Made by a program: the position numbers and the translations under genes. Of a DNA stretch of 64,000 nucleotides, positions 37,861 to 47,875 are shown piece after piece. The notes under the pieces are model-generated. The model was not told the DNA's origin, searched no databases, and saw only the letters and a list, made by a program, of their open reading frames with translations. How positions within the stretch are numbered: position 1 is the stretch's first letter; each line of letters begins with the position of its first letter. The stretch spans positions 1 to 64,000 of the forward strand of contig NZ_MTQO01000030.1 in the NCBI RefSeq assembly GCF_001984155.1. Direction: 5' to 3'. This stretch comes from Actinosynnema sp. ALI-1.44 (GTDB lineage Bacteria; Actinomycetota; Actinomycetes; Mycobacteriales; Pseudonocardiaceae).

Positions 37861-38841
37861 TCACGAAGGCTGACCAGGCAGGACGACGCGGATTCCGGCT
37901 GGGTCGACGACCGAGATCTCGCCGCCGTGCAGGTCGATCACCCAGCGGGCGATGGCCAGCCCCAGTCCGGTGCCACCGCCCGCTCTCTCCCCTCGGGTGA
38001 ACCGCTCGAACACGCGCTCGCGATCGGCGGGCGCGATGCCCGGGCCCTGGTCGCGGACCTCGACGACCGCGCCGCCGTCGCCGACCGGGCGGGACACCAC
38101 GACCACGTCTCCGCCCTGCGGCCCGTGCCGCACGGCGTTGTCCACCAGGTTCCACATCACCTGGTGCAACCGGGCGCGGTCGGCGAACACCTTGCCCGGC
38201 CGGACATCCAGGACGAACCGAGCCTCGCGGCCGGCCACCGAGACCTCGGCGACGACCTCGTCGAGCATCGGCGAGAGCTCGAAGTACTCGCGGTGCAGCG
38301 GGCTCACCCCGGCGTCCACACGCGACAGGTCGAGCAGTTCGGAAACCAGGCGCCCCAGGCGTTCGGTCTGCGACAGCGCGGTCCGCAGCGTCGCGGGGTC
38401 CGGCTCGGCGACGCCGTCGACGACGTTCTCCAGCACCGCGCGCAGCGCCGAGATCGGCGTCCGCAGCTCGTGCGAGACGTTCGCGATCAGCTCACGGCGC
38501 TGCTGGTCGGCCGTGGCCAGGTCGGCCGCCATCGTGTTGAACGCCCGCGCGAGCTCACCGACCTCGTCCCGGGACGTGGCACGCACCCGGCGCGTGTAGT
38601 CGCCACGGGCCATCCCCTTGGCCGCGGCCGTCATCTCACGCAACGGCCGTGTCATGCCGTGCGCGAGGAACTGCGAGGTGATCACGCCGATGGTGATCGC
38701 GATGAGCGACGTGTACGTCGGCAACCAGCCGAGCCGGAGCCAGAAGTACGTCAACGCGGTCGCCCCCGCGCCCGCCACCAGCAGGCCGATCTTCAGCTTG
38801 ATCGACCGGATCGGGTCGAGCGGCCTCGGCAGACCCTTCAT
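37861..38841 (-). CDS. HAMP-domain sensor histidine kinase
   Basis: 326 residues with two membrane helices (about 17-32 and 43-58). HAMP follows (TRPLREMTAAAKGMARGDYT). The HisKA box is RRELIANVSHELRTPISALR, and ATP-binding motifs are NLVDNAVRHGP, DQGPGIAPADRERVFERF and GTGLGLAIARWVIDLHGG. The extracytoplasmic loop is very short, so it may sense within the membrane. ATG 38841 overlaps the response regulator stop (ATGA). Confidence 0.93.
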   Translation of the reverse strand: MKGLPRPLDPIRSIKLKIGLLVAGAGATALTYFWLRLGWLPTYTSLIAITIGVITSQFLAHGMTRPLREMTAAAKGMARGDYTRRVRATSRDEVGELARAFNTMAADLATADQQRRELIANVSHELRTPISALRAVLENVVDGVAEPDPATLRTALSQTERLGRLVSELLDLSRVDAGVSPLHREYFELSPMLDEVVAEVSVAGREARFVLDVRPGKVFADRARLHQVMWNLVDNAVRHGPQGGDVVVVSRPVGDGGAVVEVRDQGPGIAPADRERVFERFTRGERAGGGTGLGLAIARWVIDLHGGEISVVDPAGIRVVLPGQPS

Positions 38842-39518
38842 CGAGGCGCCTCCAGCGCGTAGCCGACGCCGTGCACGGTCCGGATCAGGTCCGCGCCGAG
38901 CTTGCGGCGCAGCGCCTTGATGTGGCTGTCGACCGTCCGCGTCCCCGCGGAGTCCGACCAGCCCCACACCTCGCTGAGCAGACGCTCACGCGGCACGACC
39001 GCACGCGGACGGCCCGCCAGGTGCACGAGCAGTTCGAACTCGGTCGGCGTCAGGTGCGCGGGTTCCCCGGCCCGCTGCACCCGGCGCTCGACCGGGTCGA
39101 TCTCCAGGTCGCCGAGCACGATCGTGGACCCGGCCTGCTGGTTGCGTTCCGCGCGCCGCAGCAGGGCGTGCACCCGTGCCGCGAGCTCCCGGATCGAGAA
39201 CGGTTTGGTCATGTAGTCGTCGGCGCCGACGGCGAGACCGACCAGCAGATCGGTCTCGTCGTCTCGCGCCGTCAACATCAGCACAGGCACAGGGCGGTGC
39301 GCCTGCACCCGACGGCACACTTCCAGGCCGTCGAAGCCTGGCAGCATCAGATCGAGCACGATCAGGTCGGGCACGGTCTGCCCGGCCTTCTCCACCGCCG
39401 ACGGCCCGTCGTGGGCCAGCTCGACCTCGAACCCCTCCGCGCGCAGCCGCGCGGCCACCGACTCGGCGATCGTCAGTTCGTCCTCGACGACCAGGACCCG
39501 CCGTTGCCCCTCCCGCAT
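38838..39518 (-). CDS. OmpR/PhoB-family response regulator
   Basis: 226 residues. Receiver: VLVVEDELTIAESV, phospho-acceptor Asp in LIVLDLMLPGFDGLEV, Lys in DYMTKPFSIREL. Winged-helix DNA-binding C-terminus: LTPTEFELLVHLAGRP, VDSHIKALRRKLG, VHGVGYALE. ATG 39518 is chosen because similarity begins there; the frame is open further upstream. It is divergent to the secreted propeller protein at 39724. Confidence 0.93.
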   Translation of the reverse strand: MREGQRRVLVVEDELTIAESVAARLRAEGFEVELAHDGPSAVEKAGQTVPDLIVLDLMLPGFDGLEVCRRVQAHRPVPVLMLTARDDETDLLVGLAVGADDYMTKPFSIRELAARVHALLRRAERNQQAGSTIVLGDLEIDPVERRVQRAGEPAHLTPTEFELLVHLAGRPRAVVPRERLLSEVWGWSDSAGTRTVDSHIKALRRKLGADLIRTVHGVGYALEAPR

Positions 39519-39723
39519 GGGCCCGACTCTATGCGCGGCGTATGGAGAGCTCCCGCGAGATATGTGAAGGTCCTGTGGATATCCGGGGCCTGGCATTGGC
39601 GACAATGCCCGTCCGAGCGGAGCGAGGACAATCAACACTGTCGGTCTGCTGTCGATTGAACCTTCTGTCCGGTTCCTGCGTAAGGATCGGCAGGTCTTCC
39701 CCCTGCGAGCGTTAGGAGTGAGC

Positions 39724-40656
39724 ATGTACCGAAGACTTGGCGTGCTGGCCGTGGCAGTGCTGGGGGTCACCCTGGTCGCGCCGGTTGCGGCGGCCGCCGA
39801 GCCGGGCTCGTCCGGGCGGTTCCCGGCCGAGTTCGCCCTGCCGAACGGTTTCCTGCCGGAGGGCATCGCCGTCGGCGACGCGCCGACGGCGTACTTCGGC
39901 TCACGGGCCGACGGTTCGCTTTTCCGCGTCGACCTGCGGACCGGCAAGGGTGAGGTGTTCTCGAAAGGCCCCGGCACCCCGTCGGTCGGTCTCAAGATCG
40001 ACGAGCGCGAGCGGGTCTTCGTCTCCGGCGGCACAGCCGGTGACGCGCGGGTCGTCGACGCCCGCTCGGGCGCGGTGCTCAAGAGCTACAAGTTCGCCGA
40101 CACCGACACGTTCGTCAACGACGTGGTCGTCACCGACCGGGCCGCGTACTACACCGACTCCCGCAAGGCTGTGCTGTACAAAGTCCCGTTCGGGCGGCAC
40201 GGCAAACTGCCCGACACCTTCACGCCGTTGCCGCTGACCGGCGACTTCGCCCTGACTCCCGGCGCGACCAACGCCAACGGGATCGCCGAAACCCCGGACG
40301 GGCGGGCGTTGCTGATCGTGCAGACCAACACCGGCAAGCTGTTCCGGGTCGACCCGGCCACCGGTGTGACCAAGGAAGTCGCGCTCGGCGGCGAGGTGCT
40401 CACCAACGGCGACGGCCTGCTCGTGCTCGGCAGCACGCTGTACGTGGTGCAGAACCGGCTGAACACCGTCGCCGTGTTCCGGCTGAACAGGTCCGGGACC
40501 ACCGGCAAGCTGGTCACCAAGGTCACCGACCCGCGGTTCGACGTCCCGACCACGGTGGCGTCGTTCGGCAGGCGCCTCTACCTGCCGAACGCCCGCTTCA
40601 CCACGCCACCGACGCCGGACACCCCGTACAACGCGGTCGCGATCCCACGGCCCTAA
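39724..40656 (+). CDS. Secreted SMP-30/gluconolactonase-like beta-propeller protein
   Basis: 310 residues. The signal peptide is about residues 1-26 ([20 protein letters not shown] with AxA cleavage). The mature part shows propeller-type repeats ([51 protein letters not shown]), as in SMP-30/lactonase-like proteins. ATG 39724 is preferred over GTG 39718 because AGGAG lies 5 bases upstream. Function unknown. It overlaps the convergent ilvD end by 4 bases. Confidence 0.78.
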   Translation: MYRRLGVLAVAVLGVTLVAPVAAAAEPGSSGRFPAEFALPNGFLPEGIAVGDAPTAYFGSRADGSLFRVDLRTGKGEVFSKGPGTPSVGLKIDERERVFVSGGTAGDARVVDARSGAVLKSYKFADTDTFVNDVVVTDRAAYYTDSRKAVLYKVPFGRHGKLPDTFTPLPLTGDFALTPGATNANGIAETPDGRALLIVQTNTGKLFRVDPATGVTKEVALGGEVLTNGDGLLVLGSTLYVVQNRLNTVAVFRLNRSGTTGKLVTKVTDPRFDVPTTVASFGRRLYLPNARFTTPPTPDTPYNAVAIPRP

Positions 40657-42317
40657 GAGCAGATGGCTCCCTGAGCCGCGGAGCCGACGAGGCGCGCGTA
40701 CTTGGCCAGAACGCCGGTGCGCCTCGTCGGCTCGGGCGCTGTCCAGCCCTGTTCGCGCTGCTCCAACTCCTCGGACGGGATCGCGAGGTCCAAGGTCCGC
40801 GCTTCCATGTCCAGCACGATCGGGTCGCCGTCACGCACGAACGCGATCGGCCCGCCGTGCGCGGCCTCCGGCGCGACGTGCCCGATGCACAGGCCGGTCG
40901 TGCCGCCGGAGAACCGGCCGTCGGTCAGCAGCAGGACTTCCTTGCCGAGACCCGCGCCCTTGATCGCGCCCGTGACCGCCAGCATCTCCCGCATCCCCGG
41001 CCCGCCGCGCGGCCCCTCGTAGCGGATCACCACCACGTCGTTCGGCTTCAACGTGGGCAGCGCGTCCATCGCGGCCTTCTCACCGTCGAAAACCCGTGCC
41101 GTGCCTTCGAAACGGGACGAGTCGAAGCCCGCGCTCTTCACCACCGCGCCTTCCGGCGCCAGGCTGCCGTGCAGGATCGTCAGCCCGCCGGTGGGGTGGA
41201 TCGGGTTGGCGAGCTTGCGCACCACCTCGCCGTCCAACTCCGGCGGTGCCAGCTCGTCCAGGTTTTCCCGCAACGTCTTCCCTGTCACAGTGAGACAGTC
41301 GCCGTTGAGCAAACCCGCGTCGAGCAACGCCTTCATCACCACTGGAACGCCGCCGACCCGGTCGACCGCGGTCATCACGTGCCGCCCGAACGGTTTCACG
41401 TCCGCCAGGTGCGGCACGCGGTCGCCGATCCTGGTGAAGTCGTCCAGCGTCAACTCCACCTCGGCCTCGTGCGCGATCGCGAGCAGGTGCAGCACGGCGT
41501 TGGTCGAACCACCCAGCGCCATGACGACCGCGATCGCGTTCTCGAACGCCTCCCGCGTCAGGATCTGGCGCGCGGTGATGCCCTTGGCCAGCATCCCGAC
41601 CACGGCCTCACCGCTGGCGCGCGCGAACGTGTCCCGTCGCCGGTCGACCGACGGTGGGCTGGCCGAACCGGGCAGCGACATGCCCAGCGCCTCCGCCGCG
41701 CAGGCCATCGTGTTCGCGGTGTACATGCCGCCGCACGCGCCTTCTCCCGGGCAGATCGCGCGTTCGATCTTGTCGACCTCTTCACGGGAGATCAGGCCAC
41801 GCGCGCACGCCCCGACGGCCTCGAACGCGTCGATGATCGTGACCTCGCGACCGTCCACAGTGCCCGGCAGGATCGACCCCGCGTACAGGAAGACCGCGGC
41901 GACGTCCAGCCGCGCGGCCGCCATCAGCATGCCCGGCAGGCTCTTGTCGCACCCGGCCAGCAGTATCGCGCCGTCGAGCCGTTCGGCCTGCATGACGGTC
42001 TCCACGGAGTCCGCGATCACCTCACGGGACACCAGCGAGAAGTGCATCCCCTCGTGGCCCATGGAGATGCCGTCGGACACCGAGATGGTGCCGAACTCCA
42101 TCGGGAACCCGCCCGCGGCGTGCACCCCCTGCTTGCTCGCCTGCGCGAGGCGCTGCAACGACAGGTTGCACGGTGTGATCTCGTTCCACGAGGACGCGAC
42201 GCCGATCTGCGGCTTGGCGAAGTCCTCGTCGCCCATCCCGACCGCCCGGAGCATGCCCCGGGCCGCCGCCCGTTCCAACCCGTCGGTGACATCGCGGCTA
42301 CGCGGTTTGAGATCCAT
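40653..42317 (-). CDS. ilvD: Dihydroxy-acid dehydratase
   Basis: 554 residues, the usual length. Fe-S ligand cysteines are in [18 protein letters not shown] and [14 protein letters not shown], and PSGGTTG-type [13 protein letters not shown] closes the active site. It forms 2-oxo acids in valine, isoleucine and pantothenate synthesis. ATG 42317 is chosen because homology begins at [13 protein letters not shown]. It stands alone, away from ilvBNC. Confidence 0.96.
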   Translation of the reverse strand: MDLKPRSRDVTDGLERAAARGMLRAVGMGDEDFAKPQIGVASSWNEITPCNLSLQRLAQASKQGVHAAGGFPMEFGTISVSDGISMGHEGMHFSLVSREVIADSVETVMQAERLDGAILLAGCDKSLPGMLMAAARLDVAAVFLYAGSILPGTVDGREVTIIDAFEAVGACARGLISREEVDKIERAICPGEGACGGMYTANTMACAAEALGMSLPGSASPPSVDRRRDTFARASGEAVVGMLAKGITARQILTREAFENAIAVVMALGGSTNAVLHLLAIAHEAEVELTLDDFTRIGDRVPHLADVKPFGRHVMTAVDRVGGVPVVMKALLDAGLLNGDCLTVTGKTLRENLDELAPPELDGEVVRKLANPIHPTGGLTILHGSLAPEGAVVKSAGFDSSRFEGTARVFDGEKAAMDALPTLKPNDVVVIRYEGPRGGPGMREMLAVTGAIKGAGLGKEVLLLTDGRFSGGTTGLCIGHVAPEAAHGGPIAFVRDGDPIVLDMEARTLDLAIPSEELEQREQGWTAPEPTRRTGVLAKYARLVGSAAQGAICS

Positions 42318-42608
42318 ACGGGCGAGCCTAGTGCCTACATCGACGCCCCCGCCCGCGATAGCCGGGCCGGATGCGGTCCCTGACGCCACCGCCGAAAAGC
42401 CAAAGACAACCTGTATTCCGGCCTTCCGGCGGCGACCTCAGGAACCACCCCGCTGAAGCCCGCGTTGCGCAACAGTGAGAACTTGTCCGCCATGTCCGCG
42501 GTGGTGCGCGGCGAGCGGTTCGACTCGGCTGGCACCGTCCACGGTGGACGGCGGTTTCTCGGCTGGTCCGCCGACAGGCACTGGGCCCAGTCGGCCAGTT
42601 CCGAGGTA
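42318..42608. other. Intergenic stretch, nothing recognised
   Basis: About 290 bases between the TM2 protein and ilvD. A 66-codon frame on the minus strand (42335-42535) ends in an Arg-rich tail and shows no domain I know. It may be a gene remnant or non-coding. The ilvD promoter should lie here, but no clear hexamers can be named. Confidence 0.4.
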
Positions 42609-43139
42609 CTAGATCAGCTCGCGGCCCTCGGCGTCCGTTCCGCCTCTGGCCAGCAGGATGATCCCATCGATCCAGCACCAGAAGACGCCGACGCCGACGA
42701 ACGACAGCACCAACTGGGTGACGGCCATCTTGACGTGCCCGGTGTAGAACCGGCCGATCCCGAACGGCAGGAGCAGCTGCAGCAGGCCTGCCGCGACCCG
42801 GTACCGCTGGTTCGGCCAGGTGACGCTGTTCGGAGTCGCCATCGCCAGTGGAGGCGGCATCATCGCGGGCGGTTGGAGCTGGGGGTGGGGCGGCGGTATC
42901 AACGGCAACGAGGGCAGCGGAGGGGCCGCTTGCGGGGCGGCCAGCGAGCTGGGATGCGGCTGCGGCAGATCGGCGAACAGGGGACGCAGGTCCGCGCGGG
43001 TCTGCGCGTCGACTGCCTTCTGGACCCGATCGTCGTACTCCGCGATGGGCAGCCTGCCCTGCGCGAAGTGGTCGCCGAGCACCGAGAGCGCCTCGTCCCG
43101 CTCCTGGGTGCCGATGCGTACCAAGTCCGGGTCGTTCAC
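42609..43139 (-). CDS. DUF1707 and TM2-domain membrane protein
   Basis: 176 residues from GTG 43139. The N-terminal DUF1707 (SHOCT-like) domain is IGTQERDEALSVLGDHFAQG and LPIAEYDDRVQKAVDAQT. A proline-rich linker follows (LPSLPLIPPPHPQLQPP). The TM2 domain at the C-terminus has LLLPFGIGRFYTGH and a second helix with a charged WIDGI turn. Function unknown. It is divergent to xerD with 91 bases between. Confidence 0.85.
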   Translation of the reverse strand: MNDPDLVRIGTQERDEALSVLGDHFAQGRLPIAEYDDRVQKAVDAQTRADLRPLFADLPQPHPSSLAAPQAAPPLPSLPLIPPPHPQLQPPAMMPPPLAMATPNSVTWPNQRYRVAAGLLQLLLPFGIGRFYTGHVKMAVTQLVLSFVGVGVFWCWIDGIILLARGGTDAEGRELI

Positions 43140-43230
43140 AGATCCCACAGTACGCAACCGAGGTGACGAAAACGCCCGAGACCAACTGGACTGTTCAGCT
43201 TCCTGAAGTGGTCGACTGTAGGGTCTGGAC

Positions 43231-44148
43231 ATGTCCGGCGCCCTGGCTGTTGGTTCCGTGATCGCCGGGTATCTCGACCACCTCGCCGTCGAGCGCGCCA
43301 CCGCGCGCAACACGCTCGACAGCTACCGACGTGACCTCACCAGGTACGCGGACTACCTGCAAGAGGGAGCGGTCGAATTCGGCGCGATCACCGACGCGAC
43401 GGTCGCCGAGTTCCTCGCGGTGCTGCGTGAGGGCGACGACGAACACCCACCGCTCGCCGCCTCCTCGGCGGCTCGTGCTCTGGCTGCCGTACGCGGTCTG
43501 CACAAGTTCGCGGTGCGGGAAGGACTGGTCGACCACGACCCGGCCCGTGACGTGAAACCGCCGCAGACGCCGCGCCGGCTGCCCAAGGCGCTGCCGGTGG
43601 ACGACGTGCTCCGGATTCTGGACGTCCCCGGCGACGGCCTGGCGCAGTTGCGGGACCGCGCACTGCTCGAGCTGCTGTATTCCACCGGTGCCCGGATTTC
43701 CGAAGCCGTCGGTCTCGACCTCGACGACATCGACACGATCGAGCGGACGGCGTTGCTCGACGGCAAAGGCGGCAAGCAGCGGTTGGTGCCGGTCGGCCGT
43801 CCCGCGCTCGCGGCGCTTGACGCGTATCTCGTCCGCGCGCGACCGAGCTTGGTCAAGCGCGGCACCCCGGCGGTATTCCTCAACCAACGCGGCGGACGGC
43901 TTTCTCGTCAGAGCGCGTGGCAGGTGCTGAAGGACGCGGCGGAACGTGCCGGAGTCACGGCAAAAGTTTCCCCCCACACACTTCGTCACTCTTTTGCCAC
44001 ACATCTGCTGGAAGGAGGGGCCGACGTTCGGGTGGTTCAGGAACTTCTCGGCCATGCCTCCGTAACCACAACGCAGATCTACACGCTAGTAACGGTGAAT
44101 ACGCTCCGCGAGGTGTACGCGACCGCTCATCCTCGCGGCGGCGGCTAA
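43231..44148 (+). CDS. xerD: Tyrosine recombinase XerD
   Basis: 305 residues. The N-terminal SAM-like DNA-binding domain ([20 protein letters not shown]) precedes the catalytic domain. Active residues are Arg in [13 protein letters not shown] (about 154), the [12 protein letters not shown] His/Arg pair (about 250), and Tyr in TTTQIYTLV (about 285). XerC/XerD resolve chromosome dimers at dif. Neighbours parA, scpA and scpB fit that role and the mycobacterial gene order, so this is the housekeeping enzyme and not a phage integrase. Confidence 0.93.
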   Translation: MSGALAVGSVIAGYLDHLAVERATARNTLDSYRRDLTRYADYLQEGAVEFGAITDATVAEFLAVLREGDDEHPPLAASSAARALAAVRGLHKFAVREGLVDHDPARDVKPPQTPRRLPKALPVDDVLRILDVPGDGLAQLRDRALLELLYSTGARISEAVGLDLDDIDTIERTALLDGKGGKQRLVPVGRPALAALDAYLVRARPSLVKRGTPAVFLNQRGGRLSRQSAWQVLKDAAERAGVTAKVSPHTLRHSFATHLLEGGADVRVVQELLGHASVTTTQIYTLVTVNTLREVYATAHPRGGG

Positions 44149-44186
44149 TCTGACAGAGGCCGGACAAAACGGAGGTGGCGCGGACG

Positions 44187-44510
44187 ATGTTTGGGGTAGA
44201 CGAGCCTGTTCATGAGCGGCTCACCCTGACCGACGTACTGCACGCGCTCAGCGACCCAACTCGACTCGCCGTCGTCGCGCAGCTGGAACGAGTCGGCGAG
44301 ATGTCATGCGGCTGCCTTGAGGTCACCGTGGCCAAATCAACGTTGTCGCAGCACCTGCGTGTGCTGCGGGAAGCCGGAGTGACGCACACCAGACCCGACG
44401 GCAACCAGCGGTGGTTGTCCGTCCGCCGTGACGCGCTGGACAGCCAATTCCCGCACCTGCTGGACGCGGTTCTGGGCGCGCACGCACGTGCGGCGGCGTT
44501 CGTTTCCTGA
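44187..44510 (+). CDS. ArsR-family transcriptional regulator
   Basis: 107 residues from ATG 44187 (a GTG at 44175 is possible; GGAGG is at 44171-44175). Winged helix: LTDVLHALSDPTRLAVVAQL, AKSTLSQHLRVLREAGV as recognition helix. The pair CGC in EMSCGCLEV sits where metal-sensing ArsR/SmtB members bind metals, but a full site is not obvious. Its target is unknown; no transporter lies next to it. Confidence 0.88.
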   Translation: MFGVDEPVHERLTLTDVLHALSDPTRLAVVAQLERVGEMSCGCLEVTVAKSTLSQHLRVLREAGVTHTRPDGNQRWLSVRRDALDSQFPHLLDAVLGAHARAAAFVS

Positions 44511-44605
44511 ACTGCGGATACGGCTCTTACCGGCGAGGCGCGTTGCCACGTGGGTTGGTCACCCTTAGTCTGCGCCAAGACCGGACGACAAGGAGCTAGG
44601 TCGGC

Positions 44606-45691
44606 ATGTCGACATTCGAGTCAGCGGCGCAGCCATTCGGCGTGCCGGGGCACGCCTCGGCTCCGCCTTACCCAACCGTGTCCGCACCAGCGCCTTATCC
44701 CGTTCCCCAGCCGTCACCGCAGCAGCAACAGCCGTATCAACCGCAGGAGCGCCCGCCAGTCAGTGCGGCACCGGCAGTGCGCCCCACTGAGGATCCCTTG
44801 AGTCTCCCCGCGAAGCCAGCGACAGATGCCGAAGAAGACGACCCGTCGACCGGTCCGGACGGATCGATCGGCCCGACCGGGCGACCGAAACGGCACATTC
44901 CCGAACCGGCCATGCTCGAGCGGCACGGCCCGGCGAAGGTGCTGGCGATCTGCAACCAGAAGGGCGGCGTCGGCAAGACCACGTCGGCGATCAACCTCGG
45001 CGCGGCGCTGACCGAGTTCGGCCGCCGCGTGCTGCTGGTCGACTTCGACCCGCAGGGCGCGCTGTCGGTCGGCCTGGGCATCCCGGCGCACCAGCTCGAC
45101 CAGACGATCTACAACGTGCTGATCGAGCGCGGGCCCAACCTCGACGAAGTGGTCATCCGCACCACGGTCGAGGACATGGACCTGCTGCCGAGCAACATCG
45201 ACCTGTCCGCGGCCGAGGTGCAGCTCGTCGCGGAGGTCGGCCGTGAGCACGCGCTGCTGCGCACGCTGCGTCCGGTGATCGACAAGTACGACTACATCCT
45301 GGTGGACTGCCAGCCCTCACTGGGACTGCTGACAGTGAACGCGCTGGCGGCGGCCGACGGCGTGCTGATCCCGCTCGAATGCGAGTATTTCAGCATGCGT
45401 GGCGCCGCACTGCTGATGGACACGATTCAGAAGGTCCAGGAGAGGCTGAACCCGAGGTTGGAGATCACCGGGATTCTCGCGACCATGTTCGACCCCCGTA
45501 CCCTGCACTCACGCGAGGTGATGGCCCGCGTCGTGGAGAGGTTCGGGGATATCGTGTTCGACACCGTGATCAACAGGACCGTGCGCTTCCCGGAGACGAC
45601 TGTCGCCGGCGAGCCGATCACGCGCTGGGCGCCGCGATCGGCCGGTGCGAAGGCCTACCGCGCGCTTGCTCGCGAGGTGATCGCCAGGTGA
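44606..45691 (+). CDS. ParA/Soj-family chromosome partition ATPase
   Basis: 361 residues. A Pro/Gln/Ser-rich N-terminal extension of about 110 residues precedes the ATPase. Deviant Walker A is CNQKGGVGKTTSA, Walker A' is VLLVDFDPQGALSVG and Walker B is YILVDCQPSLGLLT. The homolog in mycobacteria at this locus is Rv1708, distinct from the oriC-proximal parA. No parB gene or parS site is visible here, so it probably acts with the ScpAB-SMC system or another partner. The stop overlaps the next gene start. Confidence 0.92.
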   Translation: MSTFESAAQPFGVPGHASAPPYPTVSAPAPYPVPQPSPQQQQPYQPQERPPVSAAPAVRPTEDPLSLPAKPATDAEEDDPSTGPDGSIGPTGRPKRHIPEPAMLERHGPAKVLAICNQKGGVGKTTSAINLGAALTEFGRRVLLVDFDPQGALSVGLGIPAHQLDQTIYNVLIERGPNLDEVVIRTTVEDMDLLPSNIDLSAAEVQLVAEVGREHALLRTLRPVIDKYDYILVDCQPSLGLLTVNALAAADGVLIPLECEYFSMRGAALLMDTIQKVQERLNPRLEITGILATMFDPRTLHSREVMARVVERFGDIVFDTVINRTVRFPETTVAGEPITRWAPRSAGAKAYRALAREVIAR

Positions 45692-46005
45692 CCCGCCGCG
45701 CCCCTTTGCCGGGTGCGGCCGAGCTCTTCCGTCCGACGACGCCACCGAAGCCGGAATCCCGGCCGACAGTGGTCCGGGGTGGCTCGCCGCGCCAGAAACA
45801 CGACACCAAGATCACGGTCTACGTGTCCGACGAGGAACTGCTGGCACTGGAACACGCCCGCCTGGCGCTCCGCGCCAAGCACGGGCTGGCGGTCGACCGC
45901 GGCCGCGTGGTGCGTGAGGCGATCGCCGTCCTGCTGGCCGACCTCGACGAATTCGGCGAGGAGTCCATGCTGGTGCGCAGGCTGCGCCAGGAAAACGGGC
46001 AGTGA
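45688..46005 (+). CDS. Ribbon-helix-helix-like small protein between parA and scpA
   Basis: 105 residues from GTG 45688 (GTGA overlap with parA). The core DTKITVYVSDEELLALEHAR followed by a helix and GRVVREAIAVLLADL has the beta-strand/helix/helix pattern of ribbon-helix-helix DNA-binding proteins. It overlaps scpA by 4 bases. An RHH partner could replace ParB as the DNA-binding partner of this ParA; this is inference. Confidence 0.75.
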   Translation: MTRRAPLPGAAELFRPTTPPKPESRPTVVRGGSPRQKHDTKITVYVSDEELLALEHARLALRAKHGLAVDRGRVVREAIAVLLADLDEFGEESMLVRRLRQENGQ

Positions 46006-46970
46006 CGACCGACTTGGCGACGGACACCCCGCCGGAACCGGCACCGGAGCCAGAACCGGCGGCGGAAGAAGCAGTTGCCGTTGCCCAACCGGCCCCGGAA
46101 GCCACTGCCCAGCCCGACTCCGTCCCGGGGGTGGCCCCGCCCGAACCGGCTCCGGAAGCGGCGGCCGGGGCGCCGAAGTTCACCGTGAAGCTGTCGAACT
46201 TCGAAGGCCCGTTCGACCTGCTGCTGCAGTTGATCTCGCAGCATGAGATGGACGTCACCGAGGTCGCGCTGCACCGCGTGACCGACGACTTCATCGCGTA
46301 CATCAGGGCGGTGGGCAAGGACTTCGACCTCGACGAGACCACGGAGTTCCTGGTGGTCGCGGCGACGCTGCTCGACCTGAAGGCAGCGAGGCTGTTGCCC
46401 GCGGGTGACGTGGAGGACGAGGACGACCTGGCGTTGCTCGAAGCTCGCGACCTGCTCTTCGCCAGGTTGCTGCAGTACAGGGCGTACAAGCAGGTCGCCG
46501 CCCTGTTCGCGGAGCTGGAGGCCACCGCGCTGCGGCGATACCCGAGGTCGGTGGCGCTGGAGGAGCGGTACACCTCGCTGCTGCCCGAGGTGATGCTCGG
46601 GGTGTCACCGGAGAAGTTCGCCGAGATAGCGGCGGCGGTGTTCCGCCCGAAGCCACCGCCGACGGTGTCACTGGCGCACGTGCACATGCGCCAGGTCTCG
46701 GTCAAGGAGACCGCGGGCATCCTCCGGGTCATGCTGGCGGAAGCGGGAACGCTGACCTTCGCCGAGCTGACCGCCGACTGCGCGGAGATCGTGGACAAGG
46801 TCGCCCGCTTCCTGGGTCTGCTCGAGTTGTACCGCGAAGCGGTGGTCCTGTTCGAGCAGGACGAACCGCTGAGCGAACTGCGCGTGAAATGGACCGGCGG
46901 CAGCGTCGAGGAGGCCAAGGCAGCGGCCGAGGCAGCCAAGGCCTCCGCAGAGGAAGAGGAGTACGGGTGA
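46002..46970 (+). CDS. scpA: Segregation and condensation protein ScpA
   Basis: 322 residues. An acidic Pro/Ala/Glu-rich extension (1-58) precedes the kleisin: FTVKLSNFEGPFDLLLQLISQHEMDVTEVAL is the classical ScpA N-terminus that binds the SMC neck. The C-terminal winged helix contains VSVKETAGILRVML and IVDKVARFLGLLELYR. It bridges the SMC dimer with ScpB. Both ends overlap neighbouring genes by 4 bases. Confidence 0.95.
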   Translation: MTTDLATDTPPEPAPEPEPAAEEAVAVAQPAPEATAQPDSVPGVAPPEPAPEAAAGAPKFTVKLSNFEGPFDLLLQLISQHEMDVTEVALHRVTDDFIAYIRAVGKDFDLDETTEFLVVAATLLDLKAARLLPAGDVEDEDDLALLEARDLLFARLLQYRAYKQVAALFAELEATALRRYPRSVALEERYTSLLPEVMLGVSPEKFAEIAAAVFRPKPPPTVSLAHVHMRQVSVKETAGILRVMLAEAGTLTFAELTADCAEIVDKVARFLGLLELYREAVVLFEQDEPLSELRVKWTGGSVEEAKAAAEAAKASAEEEEYG

Positions 46971-47875
46971 CCACGCCCGAGCAGGAAACCGCCGACAAAC
47001 CGGACCAGGAAGCCCCTGCGCCCGAGGAAACCGCGCACGCGGCGGACACCGGCCAGGCTGAGGCCACCATCGGGTCAGCCGCCGCCGAGGATGAAGCCGC
47101 TGCCGACGTTCAGCCGGATGCCGCCGCGAGTGGCGTGGTCGAGTCCTCGTCCGCCGATGAGGCAGCCGCCGAGCAGCCGGATGCCGCTGATGGCCAAGCC
47201 GATCAGCAGTTCGTGGCTGACGCCGAGCCATCCCCGGACGCGCCCTCCACTCTTCCCCTGGACATCCCCACCGACCAGGCCGACGACACCGACGAGGACG
47301 ACTCCGACGGCGCCCCGTCCCGTTTCCCGAACCTCACCGAGGACGAAGCCCTCCACTCGGCGCTCGAAGCCCTGCTGCTCGTCGTCGACTCACCCGCGGA
47401 AGTCGAGGACCTCGCCGACGCGCTCAGCCAGCCCGTGAAGCGCGTCCGGGCGGCCCTCAAGACCATGGCCGCCCAGTACCACGAGCAGAACCGGGGCATC
47501 GACCTGCGGGATGTGGGTGGCGGCTGGCGGTTCTACACGCGGGACAAGTACGCGCCGTTCGTCGAGAAGCTGCTGCACGACGGCCAGCGGGCGAAGCTGA
47601 CCCGTGCCGCCCTCGAGTCTCTCGCGGTCATCGCGTACCGTCAGCCGGTCACGCGAGCGCGGGTTGCCGCTGTGCGTGGCGTTAACGTTGATGGTGTCAT
47701 CCGTACCTTGCTTGTGCGTGGTCTCATCGAGGAGACCGGCACGGACAAGGACACGGGTGGCATCCTTTACCGGACTACCGAGCTGTTCCTGGAGCGGTTG
47801 GGGCTGTCCTCACTCGAGGACCTGCCGCCGATCGCCCCCCTGTTGCCCGAAGTGGATGCGATCGACGATGTCTGA
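46967..47875 (+). CDS. scpB: Segregation and condensation protein ScpB
   Basis: 302 residues from GTG 46967. The first 120 or so residues are acidic and disordered. The folded part has the paired winged helices of ScpB: ALHSALEALLLVVDSPAEVE, VGGGWRFYTRDKYAPFVEKL, ALESLAVIAYRQPVTRARVA and RGLIEETGTDKDTGGILYRT. It completes the SMC-ScpAB condensin. The stop lies 8 bases inside the rluB gene. Confidence 0.95.
   Translation: MTTPEQETADKPDQEAPAPEETAHAADTGQAEATIGSAAAEDEAAADVQPDAAASGVVESSSADEAAAEQPDAADGQADQQFVADAEPSPDAPSTLPLDIPTDQADDTDEDDSDGAPSRFPNLTEDEALHSALEALLLVVDSPAEVEDLADALSQPVKRVRAALKTMAAQYHEQNRGIDLRDVGGGWRFYTRDKYAPFVEKLLHDGQRAKLTRAALESLAVIAYRQPVTRARVAAVRGVNVDGVIRTLLVRGLIEETGTDKDTGGILYRTTELFLERLGLSSLEDLPPIAPLLPEVDAIDDV

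Noticed and set aside
43231-44148. xerD as an integrase of a mobile element
   Set aside because: Neighbours parA, scpA and scpB and the length of 305 residues fit the chromosomal XerD; no attachment site is present.
44511-45700. parS sites near parA
   Set aside because: No sequence close to the TGTTTCACGTGAAACA type consensus was seen around parA or in its flanking spaces.
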